Below, one piece after another: positions 57,138 through 64,000 of a stretch of DNA of 64,000 nucleotides. Numbering within the stretch: the first letter of the stretch is position 1; each line of letters opens with the position of its first letter. This stretch comes from Eutreptiella sp. 'Long Island Sound 2002' (lineage: Eukaryota; Euglenozoa; Euglenophyceae; Eutreptiales; Eutreptiaceae): assembly GCA_964036045.1 (NCBI GenBank), contig OZ038383.1, positions 14,076,459 to 14,140,458 on the forward strand, given 5' to 3'. A program made the position numbers and the translations under genes. Below the pieces are notes generated by a model. It saw only the letters and a program-made list of their open reading frames with translations, was not told the DNA's origin and did no database searches.

Positions 57138-59150
57138 CTCACCAGGGAAAGTTTCGGGGGGGGGGGGGGGGTTCGCCACCCCTGGGAATCCCACAGCTCC
57201 AATCCAACTGCCCCACACACAACCTAACGTCAAACCCATGCTGCGTTCAGAGTCATAAAGATTTGTAAATTGGATTGCCAGCGCAAGCAGCATGAGTCCA
57301 CGACATTTCGAGGAATCTGCTCTTCCAAACACTTGTGCAGGAAGCATGGAAACAAATGCAGACCGTCACAGTGTGGAATACAAGTGTATTGAAGAACGAA
57401 TTGTCTGGATGTGCAGAAAAAAACTGCTGGACATCAACTCGACTTTTGATGTCCCTCAACCATCTGTTTCTTGGGATGGCGCATGAAAGAAGGAGGGGGG
57501 ATTAAGGGTATCCACAATGTATGAAGATGACCCACACAATGAAGGGGGGGGGCCAGTTACATGACAACACCATCTTTGGGATACACAGCACAAGCACAGC
57601 AGAAGAAACTCTGGACCAACTATAGTCTTGCCTGTCACTGTCTCAAGGGGTACTTCCTGCTAGTGCAGTGAAATGCACATTGATGGATATATCAACTTAT
57701 CTCAAGGCACGCGCGCACAAAGTCATCGGGTGCCCACAGTCAGGCTATTGATGTTTTCGGGTAGGGTTTTTGGAGCCATCAGTACCCAGTAAGAGAAAGA
57801 GACCACAGCAATTGATGTTGGTCACGGAACCCAGTCAAATGCTGGAACACATGCGGACCTTCCAGATCTAGGGTGGGCCAGTGGTCAACAGTGTTACTAG
57901 TGGGGCAGGGCACACTAGGTTGTCCAGGGGGAGGCCACCCCATGATATTCGCAGGTAAGGACGCCGTGGCCCCTCCTACAGCTCATCATAGGGCAGCGTC
58001 GCAGAGCGGGAGAGCAGCAAATGCCCAGAGCGGCGCGCTCTCAATCCCAAGCACACCGTCACATTTCAGCTCATCGTCCGAAGCAAACCGGAATAGATCA
58101 CTGCCAGTTTCACAACACGGTAACAGTTTTTATTCAAGCGCAAATGACAGGACCGGACCAAGGACACTTTTTCCTTATCCCACCCCACCACATGCATCAG
58201 AGCTCCAGCGTGGCCCACATGCTCATGCCTCCGCCCATGACCCTCGCATGGTGGACTTGCCCATGGGGCCTGTAGCCATGGAGCACAGGTGAACAGATAT
58301 TGGATGCAAGGCATGGTAGGAGCATGGACCCCAACCCCTCTTGCATCGCTGCGTGCCAGTAGGGGAAAAGGACGCTGACCCCTGGCGCCCAAGTTCTAGG
58401 TCAGCCAGTAGAGTGCCCGCTGGTAGGGCAACAGAAAATCGGAAGACAGGGTTCAGCCGTCATGCCGTCATGCCGTCATGCAGTTGCGGCAATCTTTCAT
58501 TTGTGCTTTTCACATGACCAACTGATGATCTTGACCTCGGGCTCCCTTCTGCAACTGGAAGCATCTTGCCACAGCCTAATGTACAAGAGCTGAACTCACT
58601 TCTACTTGCATGTGGGTTTCCTCAAAGGGATGGTTGGATTGTCATCACCGCTCCTCCCAGGAGAAGGACAAATGGCTCATGGTTACGCAAAATAGCTACA
58701 CTACATGGGGTTGTAGAATGTTGCTTCTACGTTATTGGCTGGGGAAGGTCACATTTTCAAGCAGAGCTTCGCATGATCCTATGGGCTAACCTTTCAATCT
58801 GGCTCAGGTGCTCTGTATAGCTGGTGCAATAAGACTTCATCTTGACCCCATGCCAGACTCCTCTCCCGGCAGTGTCACGTGCAAGCTCATTACTCAATAA
58901 CGGAGGCAACTGTTGCTGAAGAATCAATTGACTGTTTTCTCTGTGTATGCCAGGATAGGGACCAGACAAGTCATTTCGGAAAATTGGCCCGCTACACTAG
59001 CCGAGCATGGAAGACTTGTGTGTAGTATGCCGATCATGAACCCATTAGGAGGGATGTGGCGCCCTCAAAATATATTTGTGGGAAGAAGACAGAGAACTTT
59101 GTTGGGAGTAGGGCCCAGAGTTGCTTTGTTTCCAAAACGACAGAATGTTT
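57138..59150. other. Upstream of the kinesin gene; no feature recognised
   Basis: About 2 kb in which I see no coding exon, TATA box or CpG-like block that I can defend. It must hold the kinesin promoter and 5' untranslated region if the start near 57137 is right. A short G run lies at 57157-57171. Confidence 0.4.
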
Positions 59151-59179
59151 CCCAAATCGTCTCCAACGATTTCCAACAT

Positions 59180-59880
59180 CTTCACTTACATCTCTTTTGT
59201 TGGTTCTTTTTGATTGGTCTTTCATTGGTTTTTCTGGTTTTTTCATTCGTTGTTTGTTGGCGTTTCATGGGTTTTACTTCGCTTTTCATTGGTGTGTCGT
59301 TGCTATTTCATTGACTTTTTCATTGTTTTTTCATTGGTCTTTCACGTGTTTTTTTATGAATGCTGCATTGGTTTTTGATTTATTTTTGAACTGTCTTCTA
59401 TTGGTTTTTAATTGACCTTTATTGGTTTTGGGTTGATTCTTAATTGCGTCTTGGTTTGTATTAACGTTGGTGTTTTATTTATTGGTTTCACAATGGTCTT
59501 CATTGGCTTTTGGTGCTTTGTTGGTTGAATTCTCAAAGAGTTTTCATCGTTTTGCATTTTGGTGTCCAAATGGGTTTTCACTGGTGTTCATTGGCTTCAT
59601 TTCGTTTCATTTTAGCTTTCATTTCATTTTCATCTCGTTCTTTTCATTGCTTTTTCATTCTCACCATTGATTCGCCTTTGTATCCATTGGTTTCTCATTG
59701 GTTTTCCCTGCTTGTCATGCACCTTTCATTGGACACTTTTTCACTTGCTTTGAACTGGTTTTCATTGGTTTTTTCATTGACTTTTCATTGGTGTTTGATT
59801 GTTTTTTCATTGATTTTCCATTGGGTTTCATATTTTTCATCCCTCTTACAATCAATTTCTTAATGGTTTGTTGATGGCTT
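59180..59880 (+). repeat. T-rich degenerate TTTCATTGGT repeat
   Basis: Some 700 bp of strongly T-rich plus strand in which TTCATTGGTTTT-like words recur dozens of times at irregular 10-20 bp spacing. ATTGG is the reverse of CCAAT. The strand asymmetry is extreme. ORFs across it (polyPhe/Leu) are composition artefacts. Confidence 0.85.
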
Positions 59881-59965
59881 TCGGTATTGTTTGATGGAAA
59901 TGCAACACAGCGCAGTAACCGGCTATCATCATGTATTTTTGGGTGTTTCTGGTTCCTTTGTATTC

Positions 59966-60101
59966 GTCTATAGACAAGCTTACCCTGTCTATAGACATGG
60001 ATAACACGTCCATAGACGACCTGAAAAAGTCTATAGACGGAGCTATACTGTCTATAGACAATGGGCTGCCGTCTATAGACGGTTGTTTTTTTTCTATAGA
60101 T
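59966..60101. repeat. Seven GTCTATAGAC palindromes at exact 21-bp spacing
   Basis: GTCTATAGAC or a one-to-two-base variant starts at 59966, 59987, 60008 (GTCCATAGAC), 60029, 60050, 60071 and 60092 (TTCTATAGAT). The 11-bp spacers (for example AAGCTTACCCT, ATGGATAACAC, GGAGCTATACT) are unrelated in sequence. Two more copies, out of register, lie at 60247-60256 and 60316-60325. Because the period is seven codons and the core is a palindrome, both strands read SID every seven residues. Not a CRISPR: the repeat is 10 bp and spacers are 11 bp. Confidence 0.95.
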
Positions 60102-60509
60102 GGTTTGAAAATTGGTTGATTTGGACGAAGCATTGGGTATAGAAAGCAGTCCCAGGCTTGATTGTGCTCCCCCCTTCTGTGCCCCTTTGTGGTTGCCTCA
60201 ATCATGCAATAGAAAAAATCATAAGCGGACAAAAATCATCTATGTCGTCTATAGACGGTGAAAAATGATAGGGTAAGCGGTAAGGCTAGGGTTAGGAGGG
60301 TTCAAACTACTGCTCGTCTATAGAACAAAAACAAAGAGCGTATGGCAGCCAGAGGGGTATGGACCCTTGGTGCCCTGACTCCAGCGTACCGTATTAATGC
60401 TGTGGAGATTCACATGATGTGCAGTGCAAACATAGTTGGGCCTTTTAGGGGCCTATTGTGGGGTATTTCAAGGGGTTTATTACGACAGATTGTTGGGGGG
60501 CCGTGTTAC

Positions 60510-62420
60510 CCTCCCAATATGCCTTGAAAAGGGGCCGTTTGGGAGCAAAAATGGGTGAAAAATGGGTCAAAGACGTGTTTTTCCAAAAGTGATCGTGGAT
60601 CATTGGGGGTGCACAAACAAGTGTTTTGAGCCCATTTTGAGGGGGAATCTTTGCACTGCGCACGCACTTCGCGCTACTTTTAGACTATGTTCCCCCGAAG
60701 AGCCCCCAAGCACACCCCTTGGAAAAGCCCTGAGAATTAGGTGACCCAAACTGCCCCAGCTCAAGAAAGTTGCAAACTACCTTCCCTTCACATAACACAC
60801 ATCATGCACAAGGTTTCTGGTTTCCCCAATGCTTTGGATGTTCCTTGTTTTTGATAAAGAAAACCTTGATGATTTTCCCCGTTGCAAAATGATAGTCACA
60901 AGGTAGATAAGCAGGGCAACCAAACCCAAGATCGATTGAAATCAGGATGTCCTCCTTCCAAATCAAAGCATAAGTAGCAAAGAGGGGCTAGAGGGAGAAT
61001 ACGCAACTTGTGTGCACAACATGACAAAGGGGGACAAAATCAGAAGTCAAAACATCCGCTAGGGGTCACTATGATGCCCCTAGGGGCCCCTAGTATCTCA
61101 AAGTATGGGTCTCTAGTACGGCCAGGCGCCCAAATAGTTGCAATGCGTGCGCACTGCGCTTAAGGCTCCCCCTGAGCCCGTTTTGACCGAGTTTAGCCCT
61201 TTCCGCCACGTGTATGCACCAAGTTGTACCCTTCGCACGTACCTTAGAGCCGTATGGTGGAGCCACCTAGAGTTGGGGAGAGGGGTGTAGATTAGAGGAT
61301 ATATATGTATATAATATATGTATATATATTACTACACCCCTCTCCCCTTAAATTTAGCTAACAAGCAACAAGCAACAACAACAACAACAACAACACGTCA
61401 CCATTCCGTTTTGGCCACTGCACCTTCCCATCGCCTCGGGCTTGACTCTACTTTAGCCATCCTAGAGCCTAGGTGGTGGCCTTGGCAAATCCAAGTTTTG
61501 AGCCAGAAACTCACCGGTGGCGGCCCGGGGCGTGGGCGCCAAGTCGGTAGGTGCCCTCCCAAATCTGCGCAGTTTTGGGCCAAAAACAGCCATTTTTCGC
61601 CCAAAACAGCCCTAGTAAGGGTTCAAAACAGCCAAACGAAGGCAAACGGCTGCTACACTACACGTGCGGCTTGACTTTCTCGTGACCAAGGGAATTTTGG
61701 TGCCCAGTAACTCCACGATATGTCGGAGAAACGGCCCAAAAAGGCGCCAAAAAGCCCCAAAAACTGCGCAATGTGCACCAGCACCCCGAAACCAAGAACG
61801 GGCCGTATCTTGGGCTACGTGGCTCAAAAACGAATTCCGAGGGCACCTAGTCCACCCGCAACCCCCCACTTTTTATGGTTTCCAAGCCTCAGAATGGCCC
61901 AACGAGACACGTAGACCCCCGTACCAGTGGTCACTTGGTGCAGCCGTAGGGCCGGCCAGCCCACGCATCGTGGGGGCCAACGGTGGGTCCACCAGGGTCG
62001 CCGGGGCGAAAAAAATCATTTTTTCCAAACTTGTTCCTAGACCACTTGGGATGCTCAAACAAGTGTTTTTAGGCCGTTTTGAGCCCGTGGTGGCGCGTTT
62101 TGGGCCATGGAAAATCCCAAAATGCCTTGAAAATGGGCCGTTTTGGGACCAACAATGGGTCAAAAATGGGTCAAAAACGTGTTTTTACAAAAATGATCCC
62201 GGACCATTTATGATGCTCAAACAAGTGGTTTTAGCCCATTTTGAGCCCGTGGCGACGCGTTTGGCTCATGGAAAATACCAAAATGCCTTGAAAGTGGGCC
62301 ATTTTGGGACCAAAAATGGGTCAAAAATGGGTCAAAAACGCGTTTTTCCAAAAGTGATCCCGGACCATTTGGGATGCTCAAACAAGTGTTTTTCGCCCGT
62401 TTTGAGCCCGTTTTGATGGA
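60510..62420 (+). repeat. About 162-bp satellite, tandem and dispersed copies
   Basis: GATGCTCAAACAAGTG recurs near 62050, 62213 and 62372, with shared AAATGGGTCAAAAATGGGTC and CCAAAATGCCTTGAAA blocks between, a period of about 162 bp. A related copy lies at 60515-60650. A 250-codon open frame (61664-62416) spans the array; it exists because the period is a multiple of 3. The segment 60660-61200 between the copies carries the GCACTGCGC-type repeats and nothing else. Confidence 0.8.
61325..61420 (+). repeat. Dispersed repeat, partner at 63880-63975
   Basis: ACACCCCTCTCCCCTTAAAT and TTTAGC(T/A)AACAAGCAACAAG, then a CAA-rich spacer, then TTCCGTTTTGGCCA, shared with 63880-63975. In both copies a short (AT)-rich stretch lies just before. 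Confidence 0.9.
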
Positions 62421-62466
62421 GTTTAGCCCCTTCCACCACATGTATGCACCACTTTGTGCCCTTTGC

Positions 62467-62898
<432 letters not shown>

Positions 62899-63448
62899 AA
62901 GTGGTCAACGCCCCCCCCCCCCCACCCGGGCCCCACCCGCCGGGGTTGGGTTGGGACCAAGGACCTCCCCCCCCTATTTTGGGTCGAGAAGTTCAAAAAA
63001 ATAGAAGTTAGGGTGATTGGAGACGGTGGCGGTGGTTTTGATGGTTTCGGGTCCAGGGCGGTTGGATTTTTCGATAATTATGGGGTGTTGAGGGTACCCC
63101 CCCCCCTATTTTGAGGGTGCCTGATTCATTTCTGAGGTTTTCAGCTCATGGTTTGACGATATCTTTGAGAAAATCTGGATTTTGTTGAAATTTTGGCCAT
63201 TTTCGGCTGCTAGTGCCACGCTGGTGACAGGGGCCAAATTGCAATATCCACGTCACCGGCACCGCTTTTTGTAGGTTTTTGGTGGGTTAGGCACCCCCCC
63301 CCCCCCATTTTGGGGGTGGGGAAATTCATTTTTGAAGGTGTTGGGGTGTGGTCTAATGGTACGTTGCGGCTATTCCCGCCTTTTTTCTGCCTTTGTTGCA
63401 TGTTCTTGGCGCCTAGAGATTGACAAATCCAAACGCGACACAACCCGT

Positions 63449-63775
63449 GACCATCCCGGCCCAATTTCTCAAACATATCGTCCCCTACCCCACCCCAACC
63501 CGTACATCTCTGAAAAGCCCTTTCCAACATTGTTCCGAAAAGGTACAATACGGCCCCCTTCCGGAACACCATGCTCCGTAAAATCAACCGACACTGTACG
63601 GCACGCCAAAACAGGGCAGCAGAACCCTGCGTAGACCTGCTGAAAACCCCCGAACCTCGGACAGTCCCGGCCGAATTTCTCAAAAATATGGTCACGTACC
63701 CCCCCCCCCCCAACCCATACATCTCTGAAAAGCCCTTTTCAAGGCCATTTCAAAAAGGTATACTATACCCCCCCC
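63449..63775 (+). repeat. Duplicated 110-bp repeat, also inverted at 7300-7400
   Basis: TCTCTGAAAAGCCCTTT preceded by a CCC-rich run and ACCCATACA occurs near 63508 and 63720, 212 bp apart. The reverse complement (AAAGGCCG... AATGTATGGGTTGGGG) is at about 7340-7390 inside kinesin intron 25. A mobile family with a C/G tract embedded. Confidence 0.85.
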
Positions 63776-63839
63776 TACTAGACACGTAGCAACGGGAAAA
63801 AGGCCAACATTGGCAAAAATCCATCAAAACCATCAATGA

Positions 63840-64000
63840 CCCCCCCCCAGGTTTTCGGACATATATAATACATACATACATATTAATACACCCCTCTCCC
63901 CTTAAATTTAGCAAACAACAAGCAAGCAACAAGCAAGCAACAAGCAAGGAAGCACTTCTCCTTTCCGTTTTGGCCATTACTCCATTCCAACGCTTCGGGC
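63840..64000 (+). repeat. Right-edge dispersed repeat copy
   Basis: Copy of the element at 61325-61420, with (CAAG)n-type spacer AACAAGCAAGCAACAAGCAA. No coding sequence. Confidence 0.85.

Noticed and set aside
59966-60101. CRISPR array
   Set aside because: Repeats are 10 bp and spacers 11 bp, far below CRISPR sizes, and the genome is eukaryotic.
61664-62416. 250-residue plus-strand gene
   Set aside because: The frame runs over a 162-bp satellite whose length is a multiple of 3, with no domain seen; kept only as a low-interest finding.

Overview
The window is nuclear DNA of a eukaryote. It holds one very large, intron-rich gene on the minus strand, with GT-AG introns from 0.1 to 10.7 kb, many retroelement remains, mini- and microsatellites, and long G or C homopolymers. 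No operon, Shine-Dalgarno pattern or dense coding is present. The species cannot be fixed from the sequence. A protist or microalga with a repeat-loaded, medium-GC genome fits, but that is inference.

Main gene (minus strand, about 57137 down to 5172). By joining short conserved stretches across compatible splice phases I assembled 27 exons that encode about 1370 residues. The product is a kinesin with an N-terminal motor of kinesin-3 type (residues about 126-467: P-loop, switch I, switch II, neck linker), followed by about 850 residues that are almost wholly coiled coil. No FHA or PH domain is visible. Many exons are under 60 codons and lack an ATG, so simple ORF calling misses them. Coding sequence is about 4.1 kb of a 52-kb span.

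Layout. 1-5136: a 21-bp minisatellite of about 244 units that ends 35 bp past the kinesin stop codon. 5172-33320: coiled-coil exons with introns that hold microsatellites, small tandem repeats and tRNA-like (SINE-type) sequence. 35495-45851: most motor exons, with introns that share a dispersed repeat. 45852-56544: a 10.7-kb second intron filled with retroelement remains: a degraded LINE-type reverse transcriptase, a DIRS-like reverse transcriptase/RNase H block, and two separated pieces of a LINE-type RNase H lying in opposite orientation across a 65-bp inverted repeat. 56545-57137: the first two coding exons. 57138-64000: no gene recognised; T-rich ATTGG repeats, a strictly 21-bp-spaced palindrome array, a 162-bp satellite, a 427-bp AT tract and other dispersed repeats.

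The most unusual non-genic signal is seven copies of the palindrome GTCTATAGAC (or one-base variants), exactly 21 bp apart with unrelated 11-bp spacers, at 59966-60101. The most informative structural signal is the inverted 4.3-kb segment inside the kinesin intron.
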